Source of the DNA: Dromiciops gliroides
Taxonomy: Eukaryota; Chordata; Mammalia; Microbiotheria; Microbiotheriidae
Assembly (NCBI RefSeq): GCF_019393635.1
Contig: NC_057864.1
Span: 479,932,117 to 479,996,116, forward strand
Direction: 5' to 3'
DNA: 64,000 nucleotides
Of this stretch, positions 33,651 to 44,167 are shown piece by piece. The position numbers were made by a program, and so were the translations under genes. How positions within the stretch are numbered: position 1 is the stretch's first letter; the number at the start of each line of letters is the position of its first letter. The notes beneath the pieces are model-generated. The model had not been told where the DNA came from, ran no database searches, and worked only from the letters and a program-made list of their open reading frames with translations.

Positions 33651-34085
33651 TAGGGAGTTAGAGTGGGGGAAATGAACTGCCAAAATTCCCACAAAAGAAC
33701 AAATGATTCTCAGAAGGCTGTCTAGTGAAACTAACATCAATTCTTAGTGAAATAATGGAATATCTGGCCAGAGTCCATTTATAATGGTCCAGAAATTTCT
33801 AGCACATGCATGCCAAGTAACCAGAACAATAAGGGAGAGGTGTCAAATGTGGTCCTGAATCTTTTGTTTGAGGTGAGCACTGAATGGGGAGAAACAGGAC
33901 AGCTGTTCAGCACTCATGATGGTCCATCATTAGCAAGAACACATGCATGAAAAGATGAATTTAACTTCCCTTCACTGAAGTGACCTGGGTACTAAACACA
34001 TCCACCTGCTTATCAGAAACATTAGTGTAATCTTGGGTTTCAGGGTCTAGTGATGACAGCAATAGCCTTGCCACATTCTTGCCCA
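33651..34085. other. unassigned, with a possible hAT end
   Basis: 33838-33870 ('gagaggtgtcaaatgtggtc') resembles one end of the MITE family at 19472. The remainder is unrecognised. Confidence 0.4.
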
Positions 34086-34089
34086 GTGA

Positions 34090-34250
34090 GTTGTAAGGTA
34101 GGCGGAGCATAGCACTTAGAATCAAGAAAAACCTGGATTCAAATCTTGTCTCAGATACTTATTACCTATATGAGCCTGGACAAATCATTTAACATCTCTG
34201 GGTGTCAGTTTCCCCATCTGTAAAATGAGCAGATTTGACTCATTGGCCAT
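34090..34250 (+). repeat. MIR/CORE-SINE
   Basis: 'cggagcatagcacttagaat', 'gtttccccatctgtaaaatg'. Confidence 0.7.
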
Positions 34251-34279
34251 ACCTAAAGATGTTCTTTTCTAGGGATCTC

Positions 34280-34580
34280 ATTTCAGGAGGGACATTGGCA
34301 AACTGGAGCCTATCCAAAGGAGGACATCCAAGATGAGGGATCTGGGAATGATAGCTTTCTCCATGTCGTTGCTTAAGCTTTGGCATACAGAGATTGGGGA
34401 AAATGTTAGCAGAAAATTGGTATGTTTATCCTGGAGAATTGAAGTCTTATACTCACCATGATAGCTTCATATATTTGAAGGGCTGTCATATGGAAACTCT
34501 ATTCAGAGGGAAGAGGAATTCAAATTATTTTTGTGTGGCCCCAGAGAGCAGAGCCAGCACCAGTGAAATAAAGTAGTGGG
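34280..34580 (+). repeat. CR1/L3 LINE ORF2 end, decayed
   Basis: 'gacattggcaaactggagcc', 'tttatcctggagaattgaag', 'tatttgaagggctgtcatat' and 'gtggccccagagagcagagc' follow the order of the CR1-type reverse transcriptase C-terminus. The frame is broken. Confidence 0.6.
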
Positions 34581-34609
34581 GAGTTAACATAGGTCTACAT
34601 AAGAAATAA

Positions 34610-34878
34610 ATTTTCCTGTTTATAACTTAGATATCGGACCTTTATCACACATATTTGATGCAAAGATTTTTTTCTCATTTTATAGCTTTCCTTCTGAAAT
34701 GAGCTATTAGTATTGATTTTGTTGGACAAAAGCTTTTCAATTTCATGTCATTGAAATTATTTATTTTGTCTTTTGTAACCATCTCTATCCATTATTTGGC
34801 AAAGAATTCCCCCCTTGCCATAGCTGCAAAGGGTATCTGATTTGCTTTTCTCCCATTTTTTAATAGTGTGACCTTCAG

Positions 34879-34917
<39 letters not shown>

Positions 34918-35157
34918 ATGTATATATATGTTCACATATATCCACATACGTGCATACACATATACATCCATTATTGTAGGTATAAAGTGCTTCTCCAATT
35001 CTACTTTTTAATCAAACTTTTCCATTTTTCCCAGGAGTTCTTGTCAAATAGAGAGTTCTTCCTAAAGCAATTTATATTCTCAGTTTTATCAGATAGTAGT
35101 TTTTTTAAAAATTCATTTGAAGAAAGAAATCTATTAATAATTATAGTTGAAGAGTTT
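34610..35157 (-). repeat. L1 LINE ORF2 region, antisense, with (TA)n
   Basis: 'gatatcggacctttatcaca', then 'tatttgatgcaaagattttt'. TA-rich run at 34881-34930. 'gagttcttgtcaaatagaga' after it continues the antisense frame. Confidence 0.65.
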
Positions 35158-35167
35158 AAAAGGACAT

Positions 35168-35378
35168 TATAGGGCAGCTAGGTGGTTCAATGAATAGAGT
35201 ACTGGGCTTAGAATCAGGAAGACTCATCTTCCTGAGTTCACCCGGAGAAGTCACTTAATTCTGCCTCAGTTTCCTCATCTGTAAAATGAGCTGGAGAAGG
35301 AAATGACAAATCATTCCAATATCTTTGCCAAGAAAACCCCAAATGGGATCAGGAAGAGCCAGACACAACTGAACAATA
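35168..35378 (+). repeat. MAR1-like SINE with intact RTE-type tail
   Basis: Perfect duplication 'aaaaggacat' at 35158-35167 and 35379-35388. Tail ends 'gccagacacaactgaacaat' without poly(A). Confidence 0.92.
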
Positions 35379-35399
35379 AAAAGGACATCAAGTAGTCTG

Positions 35400-36700
35400 A
35401 CTCTTACCCAAATCATAATCCCTTATACAACACACTCCTAACAAGGAACTCCCTAGCTGTGAAGTAATTCATTCTGGTTTTGAGAAGCTCTAACTCTGAG
35501 GATTTTTTTTTCTTGTATTGGGTTGAATTTTACTTCTTTGTAAGTTCTATGAACTGGTCCTAATTCTGCCCTTTGGAGCTAAGCAAAACAAGAGAAACAG
35601 TATGGTATACAGGAATAAAGAAAAGATTTAGAGTCAGAAGACCTGGGTTTGAATTTCTTCTCCATTATCTAAAAGTTGAACAAATCACTTCTATTTTCTA
35701 GGGCTCAGTTTTGACTCCCTGATCTCTTAGGTTCCTCTGAGAACCTATGATCCTAAGCCCTAACACTCTTCCACATTGTGACCTCTCAATACTTGATGAT
35801 GTTTATTATGCCTTCATCAAGATAGACATTTCCATTTTCTTCAACCAATTCTATTCCACAAGCATTTATTAAGCACCTGTTATACGCTGGGTAGAGGGAA
35901 CACAAAGACAGAGATGAAAAAGTTCCTGTCCTCAAAGAGCCTACATTCTTCTGATTTTCACATGGCATGCTTTAGCATCCTCTCATCATCCTAGATACCT
36001 TCGTTCTTGTCAAGATACCTTCTAAACTGTGGTTCCCATAATGGGACAACACCTTCCCAATATACGCCAGTATACAATGGAATAGATACTTCCCTTGTTA
36101 TGGTCATTTCTATTAATGTATTTTGAAATTGAATTTGTTTTGCCAGCTGCTACATCACAGAATTAATTCATTCTGAGTTTCGAGTGCACTAAGTTAAGTC
36201 AAGTCAACAAGCACTTATTAAGCCTCAGCTGTGTGCCAAGCACATAATGCAAAGCACTGAGGAAGCCAAGAAGAACAATGTCAATGCTTGGCCTCAAGGA
36301 CCTCACAGTCTAATAGAAGCATTAGGTCCTCCATGTCTCTTTTCCCCTCATTCGCTCCCTGGTCCTGTCTTCCCAGCATTCTCTATCTGTACAGTTGATT
36401 TTATTAAACAGATGTGCAGGAAATGACATTCTCTTTTCCTATCATAATTTATCTTGCTAGTTTCAGTCCACTCACCCAGCCAGCTCAGTTCCATGTAGAT
36501 TTCCGTCCCCCTTTTCTGGTACTTAATACATTAGCATTTGGCTTCGTGTCATCTGCAAATTTGTTAGGTCTTCAATCTGTGGCCTTATTCAAGTCACTGA
36601 TTTTATTGAAAAGATTGGGGAAAGAACAGGGTGTACGACAAAGGCTCAGGACATCTAACTCCATTTGAGGTTGGCCTTTCGTACTGACATTTCAATCCCA
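35400..36700 (-). repeat. CR1/L3 LINE block, antisense, with nested repeats
   Basis: 35430-35597 ('gaagctctaactctgaggat', 'ctaattctgccctttggagc'), 35950-36194 ('tacaatggaatagatacttc') and 36340-36700 ('gcttcgtgtcatctgcaaat', 'aagtcactgattttattgaa') are consecutive antisense parts of a CR1/L3-type LINE. A + MIR3-like copy (35597-35757) and antisense L2 ends (35845-35955, 36195-36325) interrupt it. Confidence 0.6.
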
Positions 36701-36754
36701 GTGCCAGGCACAAAGGACCAGACCCTTGAGCTCAATTTGGCCATCTGTAGTGGG

Positions 36755-37125
36755 ATCAAAATATCATAAATTTAGAGATGCAAGGGACCTTAGAGACCAT
36801 CAGATCCAACTCCTGTATTTTACAGAGGTTTTCAGAGGTTAAGTGACTTCCTCAATCAAACAGCTAGTAAGCATTTGAGGCAGAATTTGAACTCAAGCCT
36901 TCCCAATTCCAACCCAACAGAGAGCTTATAACTCTAGAACTATAAAGGACCTCAGAGGCCAACTCCTGCAACCCAGTCATTCTACAGATGAGGAAAAGAG
37001 AACCAAGGTGTTCAAGTGACTTTTCTAAGGTTCCACAGCTAGTAAATGTTAGAGTTTCTTGTCAGAGACAGGAACTGAGGTCCCCTGACTCATAAATTAA
37101 TGTTCTTTTCCCTACATCATGTTGC
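36755..37125 (-). repeat. two antisense MIR3-like copies in tandem
   Basis: 36755-36925 ('gggaccttagagaccatcag') and 36925-37125 ('aaggacctcagaggccaact', 'tctacagatgaggaaaagag'). Confidence 0.75.
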
Positions 37126-37343
37126 CTCTCCTCATATGAAAGTACTAAATGCTGGGTGCTTCATTGAGCGATTGATTAATGCCCATTCTTTGTTTCCAGT
37201 ACTTCAAACAGTTCTGAAATCCCCATCTCTCTATCTTGTACACAAGGTGCCCCCATTTGTCAGTGTTCACACACATATACACACAGAATGCCTTGTGTTT
37301 ATCCTATCTATATCCTGGGTTTACTTATTTATGAACATATTGC

Positions 37344-37813
37344 TGTGAGAATCAGGGTGCTACCCCCTGCTGAGAAAGGCATTGTGAAAACCAGGGCGAT
37401 GCCCCCTGAAAAGAAAGCATGTGACTAGTGTCTGGAAGTTGCCTGGCATCCAGAAGTTACATCTATTCATAGACTGCCTGTAAGTCATGTCAATCAATGG
37501 ACCAGCCAATTAGCTTGGAGCTGTGTGTGTGGGGAATGCCTCTCTCCGGGTCCCCCCCCCCCCGGAAGCTTCTGCTGGAATGGACTGAGGATCGCTGCTT
37601 TTTCATTTGGGAACCAGCATGTGGTGGCAGGGGCAGGCAGAGTAGACAGATCCCCTAACTTTCAGAACTTCATGTGTTCTCTTTGGAAACATGGATAGCA
37701 ATGTGAAGGCGGCTTTCTCTCTCTTTGCTAACCCCTAATATACTTTAATAAATGCTTAAAAGCCTAAATTGTTGCCAAATTTATCAGTAAACTTAGCTAG
37801 TTCTTACACACAC
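37344..37813 (+). mobile_element. solo LTR of an endogenous retrovirus (probable)
   Basis: Starts TGTGAGAA at 37344 and ends TTCTTACACA near 37810, imperfect inverted ends of TG...CA form. AATAAA lies at 37748, about 60 nt before the end, as in R-U5. CpG-poor U3, poly-C run at about 37550-37563. No internal viral genes flank it. A CA microsatellite (37806-37825) and poly-G overlie the right boundary, so no target duplication can be read. Confidence 0.6.
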
Positions 37814-37877
37814 ACACACACACACTGGGGGGGGGGGCAGATAAGGTGATCATACCTTAAATTTTAAACATCACATT

Positions 37878-38005
37878 GCATTCCCCTGTAGAATATAAGC
37901 TTCTTGAAGTCAAGGACTATCTTGTTGCCTTTCTCTTTTTTTATACTGTGCTTGGTACATAGTAAGCATTTATTATATATTTGTTAATTGAATGAATAAG
38001 TGAAA
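37878..38005 (+). repeat. L2 LINE 3' end
   Basis: 'tagaatataagcttcttgaa', 'tgcttggtacatagtaagca', 'ttgttaattgaatgaataag'. Confidence 0.85.
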
Positions 38006-38129
38006 GATATTTGGAAAGATTTTTATCAAATACTCTGCCAAGATCCAAACAAACTGAGTCCATAACAGTTCCCTGCTATACCAGTTCAGCAATCTCATAG
38101 ACCTCTTTAGGCTTTACATATAGACTTCT

Positions 38130-38255
38130 CTCAAGGGATGAAGAGAAGAGAGTTTAAGACCACTAATAGCAGAAGCATGAGAAGTGACTTACCAGGGTCA
38201 CTCAATTTGTACTTGACTCTGAAGCTAACTTCCTTACTACTACAGCATGATTTCC
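38130..38255 (-). repeat. MIR fragment
   Basis: Weak antisense core ('gtgacttaccagggtcactc'). Confidence 0.4.
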
Positions 38256-38312
38256 TAGGGATAAAAAGAGAAAAACAAAGTCCCTGCCCATAAAGAGCTT
38301 TTATTCTAGAAT

Positions 38313-38472
38313 AGGGCTTCTTAAACCTTTTCCACTCTCAACCCCTTTTCACCCAAGAAATTTTTTTTCTCAACTCCACCTATATAGGCATCTCAAATAG
38401 GTATGCAAATTTACTGTAACATTCAGTTACATGACCCCATATGAGGTTGCAACTCACAGTTTAAGAAGCTTC
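38313..38472 (+). mobile_element. hAT-type MITE with 10 bp flanking repeat
   Basis: Ends 'gggcttcttaaacc' and 'gtttaagaagcttc' are inverted repeats. 'attctagaat' lies at 38303-38312 and 38473-38482. It landed in an antisense L2 remnant ('gtccctgcccataaagagct'). Length about 160 bp, with no coding capacity. Confidence 0.75.
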
Positions 38473-38526
38473 ATTCTAGAATGAGGCATTGTGGTCCAGC
38501 AGAAAGAAAAGAGGTACAGTGTTATG

Positions 38527-38718
38527 CAGAGGGGTCAAATTCACTGCCTACAGGCAGCAAGTAGCTGTAAAATTCCAGAGTGTAGCCTGAACCAGATTAA
38601 AATGCAATTGGGAAATGTTTACCAAAATAAATAAAAATATAATGCAGAATAAACAATGTGGTTTTCTGTCAGTACACAGAGAGCAGGGATCAGTTTCTAC
38701 TTGAGCTTGATATCACTG
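38527..38718 (+). mobile_element. hAT-type MITE, second copy of the 19472 family
   Basis: Left 'cagaggggtcaaattcactg', right 'gagcttgatatcactg'. Shared interior 'tgggaaatgtttaccaaaat' and 'aataaataaaaatataatgc'. Confidence 0.6.
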
Positions 38719-38719
38719 G

Positions 38720-39085
38720 TAGTGCATAGAAGGCTGGACTAGGAATCAGAAAGACCTTGTTTCAAATCCTCCTTCAGATATTTAACTACTTCTGTGACCT
38801 TAGGCAAGTCATTTAAACTTTTTCCTTCAGTTTCCTTATGGGAGAATGACTTGACAAAGTCTGAAGAGGTTGCTTCCACAGGTCCCTTCTAACTCTGAAT
38901 CTATGATCTCATAACCCTGTGAGTGCCAGCTTTATAGTCAAAGAAGTTCAGATCACAGCTCTGTTACTTCCATATGACTTTGGGCAAGTCACTTAACCTC
39001 TCCTGGCCTCAAGCCTTCTCACTTGTAAAATGAGATGGCTTAGAGATGACCTCTAAGATCTGCTCTAACTCGAAATCTCTGATCC
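38720..39085 (+). repeat. two tandem MIR3-like CORE-SINEs
   Basis: 38720-38912 ('gaaggctggactaggaatca', 'gtcccttctaactctgaatc') and 38914-39085 ('ctttgggcaagtcacttaac', 'gatctgctctaactcgaaat'). Confidence 0.75.
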
Positions 39086-39236
39086 CATCGCAATATGGAG
39101 GAAGTATGGATGGACCTGGATACCAACTTCCTGTTCTGTTTGGATCGGGTTTACTCCTGGGGAGCCTCGCTTCTAAATGAGAATAGGGGCGAGGCTCCCT
39201 TCTCTCACACACTAGTTTATTAAAAACCAATGCTGG

Positions 39237-39392
39237 GGGACAGCTAGGTGGTGCAGTGGATAGAGCGCCGGCCCTGGAGTCAGGAGGACCTGAGTTCAAA
39301 TCTGACCTCAGACACCTAAAACTCACTAGTTGTGTGACCCTGGGCAAGTCACTTAACCCCAATTGCCTCACCAAAAAAAAAAAAAAGAAAAG
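39237..39392 (+). repeat. WSINE1-like SINE, TTAACAC-like / CCAATTGCCTCAC subtype (first of a pair)
   Basis: Target 'aaaaaccaatgctgg' at 39222-39236 and 39393-39407. The left junction reads TT|AAAA, the L1 endonuclease preference. Confidence 0.95.
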
Positions 39393-39407
39393 AAAAACCA
39401 ATGCTGG

Positions 39408-39570
39408 TTGGGAGCAGCTAGGTGGTGCAATGGATAAAGCACTGGCCCTGGATTCAGGAGGACCTGAGTTCAAATTCGACCTCAGACACTTGACACTTAC
39501 TAGCTGTGTGACCCTGGGCAAGTCACTTAACCCTCATTGCCCTGCAAAGAACAATAACAACAACAACAAC
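39408..39570 (+). repeat. WSINE1-like SINE, TTGACAC / CATTGCCCTGC subtype (second of a pair)
   Basis: Uses the preceding copy's right-hand duplication. A third copy of 'aaaaccaatgctgg' lies at 39571-39584. The tail has decayed to AAC units. Confidence 0.95.
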
Positions 39571-39584
39571 AAAACCAATGCTGG

Positions 39585-41080
39585 TACCCCAAGGATAATT
39601 TTACTTATAGCTCAGTAGGTTCTAGTTCACACCTAGGTTTTCCTATTACTCTCCACCCCCAAAAAAGCAGGAAGTAAAAAAAAAAACTCAATAAATTATA
39701 TAAATCAGATCATTTATTTCAATAATATGCAAAAGAAATACTAATATTGCACCAGTTTAATAAAAACTTAAAACAGAATTTAGTAACAACTTAAAACAAT
39801 TATTAAAATCATCAGGGAGGCTGATACTTAAATGTCCCCAAACATAGAGCACTGTACAAGACTGCAAATTAGGTATTTTCTATTTTATCTCAATTAAACC
39901 CTGTCCAAACTATTCTCTGGTACATGGTGGCTGGTCAACCAGCCAGGCTTCCTTGTTGGTGGCTATCCTATTTAAGAGTTCTGGGAACTCCTCCTTCCTC
40001 AACTCCAATCGTATAAGACCTCTGGACTCCTTGAACTCACAGAGTGACTTCCAAGCTACTTTAGGAGAGGTGCTCATTCACCTAAGACCAGAAAGGAATA
40101 GACACAAAACCCTTCCCTTGGTAGGACATGTGCTTTAACTGCCACAGATACATGGTCATGAGGAAGCCAGAGTGGGGTAAAATCGAACAAGTTGCCCTTT
40201 CCTTCAAACCCCTCTTGGGCAGCTCAAAGTATGATTCACCATCAGAAGGGAAGAGAGAGGTTGACCGACTGGACAGATGCTTTTGTTTATCCATTGAGCT
40301 CTTCCAGATCTGCAGCCAACAGCGGACTCATCATTCAAAGTATAAGCCTTTCATCCCTGGATCACATTTAGCTGGAATGAGGGCCCAAAATTCCCAAAGG
40401 GTTGACCAACTGAGGAATGACAACACTGAGCGTGTTCCATAGGATGTCTCCTATATGCCTTCCTTTGTTATGATGCTAAGTAAATAAAGAAGTATATAAA
40501 AGATTAGATGAGTCAGGGAGAATAATTAAGAACTCATGGAAGAGACGTCTCTTGTTCCAAACCTTGAAGGAAGCCAAGGTCTTGAAGTGGCCCAGGTGAG
40601 GAGAGAGCTACTTCCAGGCATCAATTAGGTTTTCAGTGTTATGGGGAGCACTTAGAAGAACTGGTGTAGGCTGGGGGAAAGCACGGATATGGATGGAGCC
40701 ATGCTTATGTGACCACAGAGAGTAGGCAGAGCTGGGGATGTCTCATAGGCACACAGGGTATCCTTAATGGTACAGTTGCTGTCACTTTCAATCACTGCTT
40801 TTATTCCAGGCACCCAATTACTAGCCAGAGGAGAAAGGCTGACCAAAGAGGCGGTCAGATCGATTGAAGCCTCTTCTGCTGGCATCTTAAAGGAATTATT
40901 TGCAGCAAGATTGTCGTTCTTTTACAAGACTGGGAATCACTCCTGTTTGTGACCCTTAGATACCTCAACTAATCATCAAGGAGGAAAGAAGATGCTTTGT
41001 CTACTCATCTTTCAGTGTGAATTTTGTGAGTCCTGTGCTGCTGATCCTGGCCCCATGCAGATCGTCCAACCAGACCAAGT
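39585..41080. other. mostly repeat-poor unassigned stretch
   Basis: Only 40490-40640 suggests an antisense L2-type repeat ('aaccttgaaggaagccaagg'). Open frames at 40128-40442 (+, 104 codons) and 40652-40885 (-, 77 codons) have fairly even composition, but I recognise no family. It could be old retroelement, pseudogene or conserved non-coding sequence. Confidence 0.35.
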
Positions 41081-41084
41081 CAGC

Positions 41085-41215
41085 AAGTATTTATGAAGTT
41101 CCTATTAAGTTCAAGACACTGCATTCAGCACTGAGGATATAAAGAACAAAAATAGCCCCTGCTCTCAAGGAGCTTATAATCTACTGGAGGAGACAACATG
41201 TAAACAACTATACAA
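41085..41215 (-). repeat. L2 LINE 3' end, antisense
   Basis: 'cactgcattcagcactgagg', 'cctgctctcaaggagcttat'. Confidence 0.75.
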
Positions 41216-41329
41216 GGTGTGTATATATGTATGTATGAGGAAGTATGTCTCAAGAAGGGTAGAATTCCCTTGGTCAAAGCTTGGCCCCTCTCTGAAAAAG
41301 GTATATTATAAGAATACCTAGCCTTTTTA

Positions 41330-41578
41330 AAGAGCATCTACCATGTACCAGCCACTATACTAAGTGCTTTACGGATATTATTTCATTGAATCTTCCCCAC
41401 AAACTCTGGGAGGTAGGTGCTATTATTATTATTCCCATGTTAAAGTTGAGGAAACTGAGGCAAAGTTAAGTGACTTGCCCAAGGTCACCGAGGCAATAAG
41501 TATTTGGGGTGGGATTTAAACTCAGATCTTCCTGATTCCAGGCTCAGTGCTCTATACATGGTACTACCTAGTTGCCTC
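41330..41578 (-). repeat. near full-length MIR, antisense
   Basis: 'actaagtgctttacggatat', 'gaggaaactgaggcaaagtt', 'gacttgcccaaggtcaccga', 'atacatggtactacctagtt'. Confidence 0.85.
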
Positions 41579-41589
41579 TATGAAAAGAC

Positions 41590-41850
41590 ACCTGACTTCT
41601 TTTTTTAACATAGGTGGGGAATTATGGGATAGAAACACTGTATATAATATTGGACTTGATTGATTAATGTGTTGGCTAGTTTTGCAGAATTGCTTTTTTC
41701 CCTTTTTTATACTTTGCACTGGGTGGTGATTGGGGTTGGATTGAGGTATATTGGGAAATGAAGGTGATGCAAAAAGAAAAGATATCCAAAAATTAAATTT
41801 TAAAAATCTATTATAATCTTACATAATTAAGAAAATGGTCATTTGTTTAA
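41590..41850 (+). repeat. probable L1 LINE 3' UTR fragment
   Basis: T-rich stretch, 'ttggactgattg'-like segment and 'ttatactttgcactgggtgg', which resembles 43690-43760 in the copy below. Confidence 0.45.
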
Positions 41851-41940
41851 TTTAATTAATTTAATTTATAGCTATCCAAATACTTCTGTTAGTTACTACC
41901 CCCTTTCATATTGGACATTTCTGTCGCTAAAGCGGGGGAG

Positions 41941-42030
41941 GAGAGTAGGAAGGAAGGAAGGAACGAATGGATGAATAAATGAAGGAACAAAGGAAGAAGG
42001 GTAGAAAGAAGGGTGGATGGATGGATGGCT
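41941..42030. repeat. GGAA/GGAT-type simple repeat
   Basis: Irregular AAGG, GAAT and GGAT tetranucleotide units. Confidence 0.9.
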
Positions 42031-42121
42031 ATGTCCAGATGAAGACAAAAACAGGAGAAGCATCTGATGAGAAGTTAAGGACAGGAATAAGTTGCTTACA
42101 TAAGGCATTAAAGAAGCTAAT

Positions 42122-42265
42122 CAGGGGGCAGCTAGATGGTGCAGTGGTTAAAGCACTGGCCCTGGATTCAGGAGGACCTGAGTTCAAATCCAGCCTCAGA
42201 CACTTGACACTTACTAGCTGTGTGACCCTAGGCAAGTCACTTAACCCCCATTTCCTGTAAAAATA
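42122..42265 (+). repeat. WSINE1-like SINE
   Basis: Perfect duplication 'aaagaagctaat' at 42110-42121 and 42266-42277. Confidence 0.94.
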
Positions 42266-42544
42266 AAAGAAGCTAATAAAAAATTGGTGAGCAGCATCCA
42301 TGCTGAACGGATAAAAGTCTTGTTTCTGTTTTTGTTTCTTTTTTTTTTTTTTTGACAAGAGATTGACAGGGGAAAGACAGGATTACTCTCTAAAAGCTAC
42401 ATCTAGAGAGAGAAGAAATATGCCAAGGTTTGCCTGTATTCTTCTTTAATTGCTCTTTCTGGTAAAAGAACCTCCTCAGAAGCCCAGAGAAGATTTGAAG
42501 AGCTTAGCAATTAATGACCACAGTGATGATGAAGACAAAGATGA

Positions 42545-42790
42545 TGATGGCTTGCATTTATATAGTACTTTAAGGTTTGTGGAACACTTTAGAAATGTCT
42601 CAATTTATCCTTCCAACAATCCTTTGAAGTAATAGGTGCTATTATTATACCCCACTTTATAGATAAAAAAAAAAACTGAGGCAAGTTAAATGACTTGGCT
42701 AGGGTCCCAGAGCCAGTAAGTATCTGAGGCAGGATTTGAACTCAGGCTTCCTGATTCTGAGTCCAGCCTTCAATCCACTGTGCCACCAAT
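42545..42790 (-). repeat. near full-length MIR, antisense
   Basis: 'gcatttatatagtactttaa', 'aggtgctattattatacccc', 'cttcaatccactgtgccacc'. Confidence 0.85.
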
Positions 42791-43244
42791 TCTCTGACTT
42801 AAGGGAACTGATTGTCACTGACAGAACATAACACTTTCTCAACACACTGCCAAGGGTAGCTATGACAAAAAAGTCACTGTGTCAGCAGGCTGAAAGTAGA
42901 AGAGAAACTTCTGTGTCCAGCAATGAAACTTTGAGAACCAGAAAGGGAGTAGATAATAGTAGAGAAGTAATATTGCCTCTCAGGTGACTCCATTAGTGAG
43001 TGCATCTGTAATCTCAAATCTTCAGATCTATATTTGGGGAAATGAGTGTTCTTTCACATAGAGTTTATAGCCTCAAATTAAAGTCAAAACCTAAGATTAT
43101 AAGTAAAGGTTAAATGTTATATTTAAGTTAAAGTAGAGTTGGTCATTTTATCATTAGAAGTTGGGTTAAGATTAGAAGCTCTAATAAGAATTAACCTACT
43201 CTCCTCTCTTGTTTTTGTTTTGTTTCAGTGGTGGTGGTGGTGGA

Positions 43245-43325
43245 GTCATGTCCAACTCTTTGTGATCCTATTTGGGGTTTCCTCATGTGTAAAATGAGCT
43301 AGAAAAGGAAATGACAAACTGCTCT
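43245..43325. repeat. MAR1-like 3' end with internal inversion
   Basis: 43245-43280 is the tail in antisense ('gtccaactctttgtgatcct'). From 43281 ('cctcatgtgtaaaatgagct') the core is in sense orientation. A (GTG)n run precedes it. Confidence 0.65.
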
Positions 43326-43339
43326 GTTAAGGTAAAGCA

Positions 43340-43815
43340 AAGTAGGTTAAAGTCCATTGACTAGGGAATGATGGTATGTGAATGTAATGGGATATTACTG
43401 TGCCTTAAGAAATGATGTATATAAAGAATTCAGAGAAATTTGGGAAGAATTATACGAACTGTTGCAAAGCCAAACAAGCAGAATCAAGAAACAACATATA
43501 TAAAGACTATGAAAATGTACAAGGAAAGAACAACAGTAACACCACCACCCTGAATCTATATAATTGTAATGAACAAACCTGTCCCGGAAGAAATGATAAT
43601 AAAATGTATTTCTTCCCTTCTTTTCAAAGGTGGGGGGAATGATGAATGTGGAACATTGTTTATATTGTCAGGCTCAGTGAATGTGTTAGTTACTTTTATT
43701 GAACTGTTTTTCCCCTCTTTTTTATACTTTGTTTAAAAGGGTGGCTCTGGGTTAAGGGGAATGGGAAAGAGATATATTTGGAATCAGGTGTGATATTTTA
43801 AAAACCAAAGCTAAC
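43340..43815 (+). repeat. L1 LINE ORF2 end and 3' UTR
   Basis: 'aatgtaatgggatattactg', then 'tgccttaagaaatgatgtat' and 'caaacaagcagaatcaagaa'. G/T-rich 3' end with 'ttttatactttgtttaaaag'. Confidence 0.7.
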
Positions 43816-44010
43816 AATCATTTCAAAAATTCTAGATAATATCCTAAGAAGAGAATAATTGTAGAACTTATGAATCATTCTGATTACCCTTATTACCTCA
43901 AGGCTAGTCACATATTTGTTTATTTAAATAAAGTATCCCTTTAACCTGGTTCCCTGGTTTGAAAAATGCGATAAATTCCTGTAAAAAAAAAATTTAGAAA
44001 AAATGTTGAG

Positions 44011-44150
44011 GGGCAGCTAGGTGGCACAGTGGATAAAGCACCAGCCCTGGATTCAGGAGTTCCTGAGTTCAAATCCAGCCTCAGACACTTGACACTTACT
44101 AGCTGTGTGACCTTGGGCAAGTCACTTAAGCCCCATTGCCCTGCAAAAAA
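44011..44150 (+). repeat. WSINE1-like SINE
   Basis: Perfect duplication 'aaaaaatgttgag' at 43998-44010 and 44151-44163. Confidence 0.95.
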
Positions 44151-44167
44151 AAAAAATGTTGAGAACT

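Noticed and set aside
37344..37813. Proviral gag, pol or env next to the LTRs
   Set aside because: No retroviral frames flank either LTR candidate, so only non-coding LTR sequence is annotated.
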